The translations under genes were made by a program, and so were the position numbers. From Nemania diffusa (taxonomy: Eukaryota; Ascomycota; Sordariomycetes; Xylariales; Xylariaceae), in contig JBBPUQ010000001.1 of the NCBI GenBank assembly GCA_038501195.1, positions 3,844,001 through 3,908,000 on the forward strand: DNA of 64,000 bases, read 5' to 3'. Every line of letters starts with the position of its first letter. Within the stretch, counting starts at the first letter, position 1. The notes beneath the pieces were generated by a model, which worked only from the letters and a program-made list of their open reading frames with translations, was not told the DNA's origin and did no database searches. Of the stretch, positions 1 through 12,424 are shown one piece after another.

Positions 1-377
1 ACTGGTTCGGGAATTGGAAGATTTGAAGATATGTAGGTATGAAGCTCTAAGCTCTAAATAAGTCAATCATCGAGTACCTAATCTGCCCCACACCAAGCTA
101 ATAATCACATTTAGCCAATCGCTCAAGCTCATTAGGCCTGCGCTAAACATTTAGTTGGCGGTCAATATCCCTGAAACTTAGGAAACGAGGGGCAAGTGGG
201 GCATGGAGGGGCAGAGGGTAGCCTGCCGGAGCCCCTCAAATTATGCTCCAAATTCGCTGCGTCGTGCTATATCTTAGGTTATCCCGCATTCCCTTTTTAC
301 ATCGCTGGCCCTTCACCGCCGGTCACAATCACTACAAGCTGCACTTTTGCTCATACCATATTTCGTTTTCAGCCAAA
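1..377. other. Upstream region of the epimerase gene
   Basis: No gene is supported here. The stretch ends in the presumed 5' leader of the epimerase gene, whose ATG is at 378. A pyrimidine-rich segment lies at about 285-320. A 63-codon open frame starting at 196 overlaps the real start codon in another frame and has no recognisable content. Confidence 0.5.
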
Positions 378-1799
<1,422 letters not shown>

Positions 1800-3427
1800 A
1801 AAGGAAAAAAAAGAGAGCTGCGTAATATAGAAAGGTCGTAATCTAGTCAGAGACGATGAGTATAGAGAAGAGAGAAAAAATTAAAGAGCCCGTAGCCCCA
1901 TAACCCCGTAAGTTATATACTTAAGCAAGTGTATTTAGGAATGCTATAAATGTATTATTCGTTATACTTCCACAAAGATTATGATGTCTGATTTCCTACT
2001 ATTATACCATTACAAGATCGAGCGGCTTGGATAGATACTGAAAATGTGTACAAACAAAATACATATTTTATCCTTAGGGGCATCACTACATATGTACATC
2101 ATTACGCATATTAGCTCAGCAGTAACTTGCCAAGACTTAGAGGCAAGGTATCAGCGAATTATTACTAAATACTTAACCTATTCTATATCTAGTATATTTC
2201 ACATCATTCTTTCCAATATCCACTACAAGTAAAATCTTAAGATCTAGTGGAATTACCGCCGTGCAATTACTACAACTGCCCTCAAAAACGACTGTTATGC
2301 CGAGTCACAGGTACTACAATATAGATATGTGGCTGGATGCCGTTACATATATAATGTGACCTGATTAACAGGGGGTGCGCGGCAATGTACGTGGCATGTA
2401 GGCTGGGCGTACAGCTTATAGCCCGAAGACAGTAATTATCCTACGTGTGGCGCTGCGCCAAACATTGAACCGGACATACCTATCTATCTCTACCTACGAA
2501 CATTGAAACATTGGGAGCCATACAGAATACATGATGTAGGTATGTGCAACATGCGCTAACCCCTCGGGGGACTAGACAGATACCCGCCAATCCCTTCAAG
2601 GTTTGCAGCATTTAGGTACTTAGGTACTTACCTACATGTAGGTAGGTACCAGAGGTACTCCCGAACACCCAGCCACGACAGCTAGATCTGAATAAACATA
2701 CCTAGTATATATGTGCCTACAAGGTATGTACTTCTAATTCCTCGTCGTCATCATCATGTCCTGCATTGACGCGGTTCGATCCTTGTTCGACCCTTGTTCA
2801 CGTCAGCCCAAATTGGCTGTCCAATTCGAGCCGTGAAACATCCTTCTCATCTCGAATCTCCAATGTCTCAATGATTATCGATCATCGATTATATCGACCA
2901 GTAAAGTTCCATCTATGTAGATGCGCTGCATAGCCTTACAGTACAGCGTCGACTTGCAGGGACCTAAAGAAAGTAGGTAGTTGCTGCGAGAATTCCGACT
3001 TCCGAAAGTCAAGGTGGCTGAGCACCTTGAAAGTACTGCTGCCTACCTCAATTCCCATCTCTGTGATCCTGGATAGAAATACCTTGTCTTCCCTCTACTG
3101 ACGCCCGATCATTGCCTTCGTTTGATACATACTTACGTTTTTAAATACATCCCTCGCTACGTCGCCAAGTCACACGCTCTCTCTCCCATCGTCGAGATAC
3201 CCCTTGAGATTGATCGCATAACAGTAGAGTTGCAGAATACCCTGACATGTCCCCTACAGCCACTGCTTGCATGCGATGTCACGGCGACCTTGCTATCTCC
3301 GCCTGAACCCCAGCAATCCCATGTAACTCACGACATAGTGATACTTATACTCTCTGCCGGCTTCTTATTAGTAGGTATCACAGCCAATTCAGATAATTTA
3401 TCCAAGGCACATGTTTGATGCTAGACC
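1800..3427. other. Intergenic region between epimerase and ankyrin genes
   Basis: No gene is supported. The DNA is moderately AT-rich, with a block of TAGGTA/TACCTA words at about 2612-2657. An open frame at 3122-3418 begins at TTG, not ATG, and ends with TGA just before the ankyrin-gene ATG, so it is more likely 5' leader than protein. The 62-codon frame at 2044-2232 has AT-rich, low-complexity content and no family signature. Confidence 0.5.
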
Positions 3428-6400
3428 ATGGAGGCCGCTCCTCTTCAGGATGTCCGGCTCCAGCGGCTCCGGGAGCTCAGTGAAGAATATGGACTTTCTG
3501 TACAGTCTCCGCCGTCACCGAAGCCCAAACCAGATCACCCGCCATCCTACCGCACCGACAATGATGTTTTTATTGCTGAAGAGCTGCTGAAAAGACAACG
3601 GATCACTGAATCTCAACATTTATCGTTCAAAGGGGGGCTCTCTAGGGCCTTCACAACCAAGAAGACACCTTGGGAGTATAGAGAGATATATGATGCTCTT
3701 GTCGCACATGTCGCAGATCAAGGCTCCCCGGGCGTTGCTGAAGCACGTAAGTAATTCTCCGAGTTATTCTCGTCTTATTTTATACACCTTTAGACTACAA
3801 ATGACCCTTCGAGCCAATATCATATTCTACAAGATCCCTACCATTTCGAAGCCAACTGACAGCGTTGTAGTTATCACAAAATTAAATTTGCTTGGCGGCA
3901 ACCTCAACCTTGTTCAAAAGAGCCGCACAAGTCTCCTCAGCCGAAGGAGGAGTTTAGACTTATCCGAAAGGAGCAAAATCCTCCAAATCGCGGTCAAGAA
4001 TAAACAACTGGAAATGGTTCAAATTTTGCTGCCGTTTGCCGACGCTCTAGCTCTAGACACATCGTTGCCGTTGGCTATGCGGAACGGCAATGATGCAATC
4101 ACTGAGCTATTGATTCGCTATGGAGCCTCTGCATCACAAACGGCGGATGGCCAGGACGCGTTTCGACAAGCTGTGAGTAGTCTGCGTTATTTCCTTTTTA
4201 TTTATGTAGACCTTAGTACAATGGCTTCTTTTCGGTGCCAAATTATACCCGAGAAGCTTCTTATGGCCTTAGAACACTTGCATATCACTTCTAAAGCGAC
4301 GACGTCTAACTCTAAATACTATAGTGTGTAGTCGGTGGACAAGCAAACTTGATCGCCATGATTACTGCCTCTGAGGGACGGCCATCAGCATCTTGGATCT
4401 CTCAGTCTATGGTAGGGGCAGCTAGAGCTGGTTGCCTTGACACTGTTATACATCTTAGTCAATCAATAGCGGATTGCAATCATGATGGAGCTGCAGCGCT
4501 CAAGGCCGCAATCGGGCTCGGGCGTAGAGACATAGTACTAGCTTTACTGCTAGGTAATAGGCCGCCGCAGCAACCAGGAATAAACGAGGCATTTGAGCAG
4601 CTTATGCGACACCAAAATATCAACCCGAATGAAAAATTGGCCATAGCTGAAATCTTGCTTTGCGCTGGGGCAGAGGGCAACCCTGTTGCTCAGGCTCTCG
4701 TTCACGCAAGTGCTACCTATTCTCTAGAGATGGTACGCTTGCTGGTCTCTTATGGTGCTTCAATCGAGTACCAGGAGGCGGTGGCATTAAGAAAGACTCT
4801 GTCCAAAAGTAAGATGGATCTTGCAAGGGCCATACTGAGTGGAGGTGGCGACGTGAGTCCGGGGCGCGCGTCAGAGTGCGTAAAATTACTACCAAAGGAA
4901 ATCACGTTTGAGGATCGCCAGTTTTTCCTCGATGTCTTCCTGAGAAAAGGCGCAGCTGGTGATCCCCTCGATGAAGCGTTAATCGATTCAACGGAAGCTG
5001 GGGATACGGAAGCAGTTAAATTGCTGGTTACGCCGTTGTGCCCTGCTGATACGATAGATATTGATCAGAATGGGAAGAAAACAACACAAACTACAACCCT
5101 CGATCGACATGAAACCGCATCAACTGACTATAAAGGTGCGCTAGCACTCCAAGTTGCAGTCAAGAAAGGGAATGTGGAAATCGCAAGTCTTATTCTCGCC
5201 CACAACCCTCCTAGCCACGCCGCCCTCGCACAAGTATATCCAAGCACGCGGAACCTTCCCAAGCCCGAAAGATATCAGCTTACCGAGCTGTTCCTACAAG
5301 CAGGGCTTTCAGGTCCTTGTGTGCATTCCGCTCTAGAGAGTGCGATCAACGAACACTCATCCCGCCGTGACGAGAAGCTGATCTCCCTCTTTCTTCGTTA
5401 TAACGCGGACGTAAACTTTAATGAGGGTCAGGGTATTATCGCGGCGATCGCCCAAAATGAGTACGTAAACCGAATTCGATGATTTTATGGTGCTCTAATA
5501 TGTTAGATGCGCACGAAACACTTGCTAATCGTAACGCTCAACCCCTTAGTGTCAACCTCCTAGAAAAGATGCTCCGGAGTAAACCAAAGGCGCTGACAGT
5601 ATCGAGGGCCATACCAAGGGCTATAGAGGTAGAAAGTAGCTCAGTAAGGCTTCGAATCATCACTATGTTACTGGCTTCGGGCGTTACTCAAGGCGGCGCC
5701 GAGGTATCTATAGCTCTAGACTCAGCCATCGTTATAAAGCCTACCGACAAACAACTTATAAGGGCCCTACTCCAACAAGGAAATGCCGATGTCAACTTCA
5801 ACAAAGGATCTGTAGTCGAACACGCTGCGCAGCACCCTGACCCTGAAGTCCTAGAGCTCATTCTCGGACTGGGACAACCTACCGATGAAAGCATAGATCG
5901 AGCTTTGAAGAGTCTAGGAAAGATCCCAGCGTCCGCAGTCAAGACTGATAAGCTCGGGACGCTTCTGGGACGAACTACATCGAAGACTACAGTCAGCAAT
6001 CTTCTGATTGAAGAAGTGCAAAATTTACTGAAAATGCCGCCGGCAGAGCGGAATTTCACTTCTCTCAAGTCGCTCTTATTAAATGGGGCCGACGTCAATG
6101 CGTCCAACGGTGAGGCGCTCAGTTGTGCTGTTGCAGCATCAAGTATGCAGATAGTGGAGATTCTCTTGACAGCCTCGCCATTACCTATGACACTTGCATG
6201 GGTTATGCCTTGCGCATTACGTATTCGCGACCTAATGGATCGGTTAACTTATGCTCAAAAGATACTAGATGGTGGCATGCCTCCAAACGAGGTCAACCGA
6301 GCACTTGTCTTCACAATTCAAAAGTATCCCAACGATATCCCTCTGGTTAATGCTCTTCTTACGCGAGCGGATACTTCGGATGGTCTGGCTCTTGTCGAGG

Positions 6401-9400
6401 CGATCAAGAATGGGAAACACGATATTGTTGAGTTGATACTTGGTAAGAAGAGCTTCACTGTGGACATTCTCAACACGGGATTCGCGGAAGCGACGAGGAC
6501 CAAAAACAAGAGAACGAGAATCGCATCATGCAACAGCCTGCTAAAAGCCGGTGCATCAGGCGACGTAGTATCAGACGCGCTACTTGCGGCAGCTTCAGAT
6601 GGCGATTTGGAATTCGGCACAATTCTGGTACAAAACGGGGGTAGCATCGAGTACAGGGATGGACAGATAATTGTTGAAGCATGTAAGTCAGGAGCTATTG
6701 ATGTGTTGGAAATGTTACTAGCGGGGAATACAAAGGTCTCCCTAGAGACCTTGCAAAGGGGGTTTCAAGGCGCTACACAGGTGGGTAATCTCAAAAAGCG
6801 TGCTGAGATTTTTAGAATACTTCTTCGAAGGGGTGTTTCGGGGGAGGTGATTGATATTCAGCTTGTTTCAGCGGTTCGATACGGCGACGAAGGTAGGGAC
6901 CTAGTGAAACTTTTGCTAGAATACGGCGCAAGTCCTGACTACGGTGATGGCGAGGCTGTCGAGAGAGCAGTTAGAAGTGCATTTCTGGGGAATCTGGAAA
7001 TTCTCCTCGGCGTTGCTGAAATTGGCGAGCACGCCAGAGGACAGCAAGTAAGCTAAATCTCCAGATCTGCTGCGTAAGTATGCTAACATGATATCAGAAG
7101 AAACCATCATCACATACACTTGTTCGTGGTCTCGATGCATGCTGGGATCTCAAAAGAGATACAAGATTCACGGTCATAGACTGGCTTTTCCGGGCAGGCA
7201 AATTAGTCCCCAGCGCCGTTCATTCCGCCCTCCATCGAGCTGTTAACGAGCAGGAGCCGGAAGAGAGGCTAGTCCAACTACTGTTAAACAACAGAGCATC
7301 GCCTGTCGCGAACAATTGCCAGACGCTAATTGATGCGACCCTAAAATTGTCCGCTTCATCGTTTGATGAACTGCTCGAGTCTCGTGTGACTAGTGAGGAT
7401 GCATCATTTGTTTTCAGAAAAGCTTTCCGCTTCAATGATCCCAGCTTATGGGTTTCCGAGCGGGGACTGAAAATTGCTACGAGTCTGCTTGAAAAAGGAG
7501 CCAACGGAGACGGAGTAGGCTCTGCACTGGTCGCTGTGCTTAAGCAACACAACCCAGCTCTTCAATCCGTTACGAACTCCTTCACTGACCTACTATTGAA
7601 ACATGGCGCCGACGTCAATTATAACCACGGTGAAGCCCTCCAGCTCACAGCCGCCCAGGGTAATGCGGAACTACTTACAAGATTATTAAAGGAAAAGCCG
7701 AACACTGAGACTCTTACATCAGCCTTCTCTAGGCTATTTGATGCACCAATGGCCGAGGACAAGATCCACGAGCTCATCAAGCTCTTCATAGAATCTCGTG
7801 ACGGGAACAGCCAATTAGATGTCATGTTTGAGCATCCAGGCGGTGATCCCGTCGTCGTCCGAGCATTATCTCAATATCCGCGATCGATCAAGATCCTAGA
7901 GGCCCTACTAGACATTGGGTTTTACTATGACCAAATGACAAATTGCAAGGTCCTGGATGAATTTGAAGAAAACGAACTTGTTACTCTACTCATGTGGGCA
8001 TTGCTGCAGCCGCAGAAGAAAATCAGTACCGGCATCATTAACCTTTTAATAGAAAGAGGGTGTAAGGAAATCAAATGCTTAGTCGTTGTGGTCGTTCTGC
8101 TAACTTGCCCTAATAGCTAAAGTCAATTTCGAGACTGCTATATCTCATGTTACCCCTCTTATGATTGCCATTCGAACGCGCCGGCAGGACGTGGCAAGAT
8201 TACTACTGCTGGCTGGCGCGGAAGTCGACGTAACCGATGCCCTAAGGAACTCACCGCTCTCTATGGCATCTGCTATTGGAGGCGACCTAGCTGTTGCCAT
8301 GATGTCAAACCTGTTGGCGGCTGGAGCATCCAAGAATGATGGCTCTCTTCATAATGCTGCACGGGAGCTGAATATCCAGGCCATGCGGGTCTTAGTCGAG
8401 TATGGACACGATCCGGATTTTCCAAGTCCCATACACGGCGGACGTAGCGCACTCGCAGAACTCTGCCTCCATACAACTGATTCTGCTCAAATGACACCAA
8501 GCAAGGAAAAGGCGATGGAGAGGGCGATTGAATTCCTGTTACAAAGTGGTACCGATATCACTATCCAATCTGAGGGCAAATCAATCCTTCTTCTTGCGCT
8601 CGAGTCAGCTGACCCCCTGACTATAACGAGAGTGCTCCTACGAGCCGCCCTCTGGAAAGATATCAACAAACCCTTTAACCAATACAACGACGGGAAATAC
8701 ACGATGGGGCCGACGATGTATGTGGAGCGTGTGTTGCCGGATTCGGACAACAAGTCAGAACTTTTGAGGCTGCTCCGGTCAAATCGATGCATTGACGTCT
8801 ACTACGCGAATTCGGGACCACAGCCACTTGATAGTGTAGGCGTGCCCTCTCACATTCAACGTGAGGAACAAGAGCGCAAAGCTCGCCTCGATCGTGTTCA
8901 AAGAGACAATGCAGAACATGCTCTAGCAATCCAGAGAAATAAGGAAATGGCAGAGGTGCAATCTCACATATGGGCCACCCAGGCCGAACTGGAGGAAGCA
9001 CGAAAGAAGCGAGCGCATAGCGCCGACCTCGCTGCGCTACAAGAGCGGGCGCGCGTCGAGGAAGACATCTTCAACACAACCCTGCGCCAGCAGCGCGCGC
9101 AGCAAAGCGCGGCGCTGCAGCACCAGGAGAACCTAACCAAGGCGAGCGTGGCGCGGGCGCGGGCGATCGGCGACGCGGAGCTCGCAGTCGAAGGCCAGAA
9201 GCAGGCGCGGCTGCTCGAGTGGGAGCGCGACGTTGGCAGCGAGCGCGTGGGTAACGCGAACCAGCTCAGCAGCCTCCGGCTGCGTGAGCGCGAGGACCTC
9301 GAGAGGCTCGACCAGGCCGCCGATGCGCGGTTCACGGCTCGCCTCAAGGAGCAGAAGAAGCTGGTCGACAGCCAGAGCGTCCTCGCTGCCAACTTGAATG

Positions 9401-9456
9401 GTGCCGCGCCCGGTGCCCGGCGCCAGATTGGGTACATCAGTGGTGAAATTAACTAA
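3428..9456 (+). CDS. Giant ankyrin-like repeat protein with C-terminal coiled coil
   Basis: Exons 3428-3746, 3871-4172, 4325-5460, 5550-7047, 7098-8061 and 8117-9456 join in frame to 1,852 aa. The N-terminal ~100 residues include a Ser/Pro/Lys-rich linker. Degenerate ankyrin-type repeats follow from about residue 130 to 1500, with typical helices (VQILLPFADAL, LLIRYGAS) and loop motifs such as ADVNFNEG, ADVNASNG and ADVNYNHG. A larger unit of about 90-106 residues recurs, marked by these loops near residues 568, 664, 766, 856, 950, 1046, 1150 and 1256. Residues about 1650-1835 are strongly charged Glu/Arg/Ala/Gln-rich, predicted coiled coil. No signal peptide, membrane segment or catalytic motif was seen. 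Such proteins are usually scaffolds, but no partner or pathway can be named. The start could lie at another codon, since upstream sequence was only followed to the in-frame stop at 3416. GC content and codon use change sharply to GC-rich in the coiled-coil part (about 9000-9400). Confidence 0.85.
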
Positions 9457-10386
9457 CGCCATTTTCGCCCATTCGATTGTTCTTTGGTCGCATGGGATTT
9501 GAATACGTATGCAAAAGCTACCTAGTAATTGTTGTAGAAAACTGTATTTCAGCAACCCGGTTATTACGGATTACAGCGTTTTGGCATGGGCATAGTTAGT
9601 TCTCCTGATGCTAGTGATGGTAATGGTGACGGTAAATCTAAATTGATGGAATATTTTGACTTCCTTATACTTACTTCTCTTAATGTAGAGGTCTGTTCTA
9701 GCTTGAGATTTTTGTAGCACTTAGAAAAAAAGTGTAGTTTCGATCTTGCGACAAAATTTAGCTATGCAGTTGCTATAACACCATTACATAATACACCCCC
9801 TATCTTTTTTTGTACCCAAAGGGATAGGTACCTACCTGTAGGTAGGGATGCAGCTAGGTACGTGTATGTGTACGTATTCCTACCTGGGTACCTAGTGCAA
9901 TGCGCCACCCCGCATCCCTGTCAAATCGTGGTAGGTAATCGGTAAACAGGGGCTCAACTCGATTAGCGGTGCTACCCTAGAGATGCACTCCTGCTTCCAT
10001 AAATACTCTGTACCTAAATTATATTATACAAATCCGGCTTTAACCGAGCATAATCTAAAAATATGGCCGAATGCGCCCGAGACAATTTGCCGGTGATGAC
10101 AAGTCACGAGTATGTTATTCTCCATTCCTGCTACCTGGTAGATGGATGGGATGTGACTTGTTTGCTAAACTTACAACATCAACACAAACATGACACTCCG
10201 ATAGAATAACCATACTAGCTCCCTGCTCTACAGTTGATCCCGGGCCCGAAGTCCGGGACGGCGACGAATACATATCAGAACCGACTCGACTGCGCTAGGG
10301 GGCTACCTACCTACGTATCTACTACTGACACAGCATAGCTACCGCACCTACCGTACCATCTACCGTACCCTCGATACCTATCTATA
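9457..10386. other. Intergenic region with TAGGTA/TACCTA block
   Basis: No gene is supported. It holds the 3' flank of the ankyrin gene and the promoter of the Mpv17-family gene. Short palindromic-looking words built from TAGGTA/TACCTA cluster at about 9824-9895 and again at 10300-10380. Confidence 0.5.
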
Positions 10387-11630
10387 ATGTCTGTGCTTCT
10401 GCTTCGCGGGCCCTTCGTCCGCTCGAACCCAAAGCTGGTCTGGGGTTTATCGCGCAGATGCGGGCGATCGAATCTACTTCGGAACCCACGGCGACAGCAG
10501 TCCTCGTCTTCATCCTCGCCTCCCTCGCCAAACCCCAGCAACGCACCCGAAAGCGCTGCCCAAGCCCAAGCGACGCCGCCGCAGCCGGGGCCGCAGATCG
10601 CACAGCAGGGGACGGGACAAGCCAGGCCGCAGGCCAAGATAGACCCGATCCCCGGCCCGAACATCGTCGCGCCCCTGCCGTTCTGGCAGCGCCTGGGCCC
10701 CCTGACACGCGCGGGACAGGCGTATGCGCGCGCCCAGCGCGCCCGGCCGTGGGCTACGCAGGTCGCCAGCGCGCTGGTCATATACCTGTGCGCCGACTTC
10801 GGCGCTCAGCGGCTAGGTTCCGCCGGGAGCCAGAACGTGCCAGACGACAGCGTAGAGGAGGGGCGGGAAAGGGCGGATGGCGGTGACGGTTCGAGGGAGG
10901 AGGGGAGGAGGCACGACTGGGCACGCACCGCGAGGTCGCTCGCTATTGGGGGTACGGCAGCCATACCTGGATTCATCTGGTGAGTAAGAGCGTCTTTTCC
11001 TCCTGTCTAGTAGTCTGTGGACACAAGCGGAGAGACCGGGAAGAGCAGCGCCCGTCTTCTGATGACTGCTAGCATCTGACCTTGCGACTAATCAAGTGCT
11101 ATGAACAGGTACTCGTTTCTCTCGCGCTCCTTCAACTACTCTTCCAGAGTCCTCTCGATCGCTGTCAAAGTCGCCGTGAATCAGCTAACCTTCACGCCGC
11201 TGTTCAACGTGTATTTCTTCGGGGCACAGTACGCATTCCATATATCCCGTGCTCGCGCTCTGCGGCCATTCTCTAACCGATGCATTCTCACAGGGCGCTC
11301 CTATCGGGCGACTCGCCGGCGGAGGCCTGGCGCCGCGTCAGCAACACCGTGCCAGTGAGCTTCGTCAACTCGTGCAAGCTCTGGCCGGCCGTCACGGCCT
11401 TCAGCTTCGCCTTCGTGCCCTTCGAGTACCGCAGCGTGTTCGGCGGCGTCGTCGCCGTCGGCTGGCAGACGTACCTGAGCTTCCTCAACCGACGCGCCGA
11501 GACGCTGGAGGCGCTCCGCCAGGGCGACCACGCGGTACGGCCCGGAGCCATACCCCTTCTAGAACGACCCTCGGCCCCCGCGTGGAGCGTGCAGGAGTTG
11601 CCTGCTGCCAAGCAGGCTGTTATGGGCTGA
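10387..11630 (+). CDS. Mpv17/PMP22 family membrane protein (Sym1-like)
   Basis: Exons 10387-10979, 11109-11228 and 11294-11630 give 349 aa. The Arg/Ser-rich, acid-free first ~35 residues look like a mitochondrial presequence. A Pro/Gln/Ser-rich linker follows. The family hallmarks appear in order: a conserved Trp segment with the first membrane helix ending in DFGAQ (family GDxxAQ), DWARTAR before an IPGFIWYSFLS segment (family RT-R and GP-xx-WY), and a C-terminal block with KLWPA, VPFEYRSVF and WQTYLSFLNR (family WP, NF-VP-xR, W-xx-YLS). Relatives are inner mitochondrial membrane or peroxisomal membrane channels (Sym1, Mpv17, PMP22, Woronin-sorting proteins). The acidic insert between the first two helices and the overall length exceed the ~180-200 aa core. 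Which organelle it serves is inferred only from the N terminus. Confidence 0.88.
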
Positions 11631-12424
11631 GGACGGGGACTAGGGCCGAGCGAGGGCCAGGCGAGCTTGCGGGACTTAATGCGCGCCTCGTCTTCGCGGA
11701 TACTAGACTTTCATTCGAATTGCACACGCGATTTTCATTTGTTATGGCCGACCAATAGACGGCGGGAATAGATACGGACAGGACGATAGAGCATCCCGGA
11801 GGCGTTTTTCAGCGGTAGAAGGAACTTCGGCATCGTGCATTTGATAGACGGTTACTTCTGGATCAATCCAGCCAGCTTTTTCATGGCTCGGGATTATAGA
11901 CTTACACTTTTAATCTTTTCCAATACTCAGACATTTGTCTATGTTTCGTATGTTCAGGGTTGGGGTTTTGGCGCTGATTTCTTCCTTATATAGAGTTTAG
12001 AGTCTACATCCCAATTATAGCATTTTAGGTGGGAGAACTTATGTTCGGAAGGAAGACAGCTAGGCGTATTTAATATACTGAAGGGCTGAGTAGGAATTAA
12101 GCACTGGGGGCATAGCATAAGGTGGTGTATATAGCTAATGAAGAGATGTTCCGTTCGTCCTCCTTAACACTAGTTAGCTAATTTAGTTAGACTGGTATTG
12201 CCATTCATTCTCAACTCGACAGTCAACGGAAAGAAACACTAAGAAACTATTAATCACGGAATGAAAGCACCACAGTATAACGACGTGCCGATCTCTTGAT
12301 AATTTCATGTGTTCTAGAGTGTAGGAACCATCAACCAAAGCCAAAGCTTTATATGCTATTTAAATGATTATGTCTATGTACCAGACGCACGTATATACAG
12401 CATACTTTCTCTCCTCGACAGGAT
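11631..12424. other. Convergent 3' intergenic region
   Basis: Separates the convergent Mpv17-family and cellobiose dehydrogenase genes and presumably holds both 3' ends. No gene, RNA or strong repeat was seen. Confidence 0.5.

Noticed and set aside
3122..3418. 98-codon frame ending just before the ankyrin-gene start
   Set aside because: Begins with TTG rather than ATG, has no recognisable content and is separated from the gene by an in-frame TGA.
8964..9437. 157-codon minus-strand open frame rich in Arg and Ser
   Set aside because: Shadow of the GC-rich coiled-coil exon of the ankyrin gene.
10311..10781. Two overlapping minus-strand frames of 108-156 codons
   Set aside because: Antisense to exon 1 of the Mpv17-family gene in GC-rich DNA where stops are scarce.
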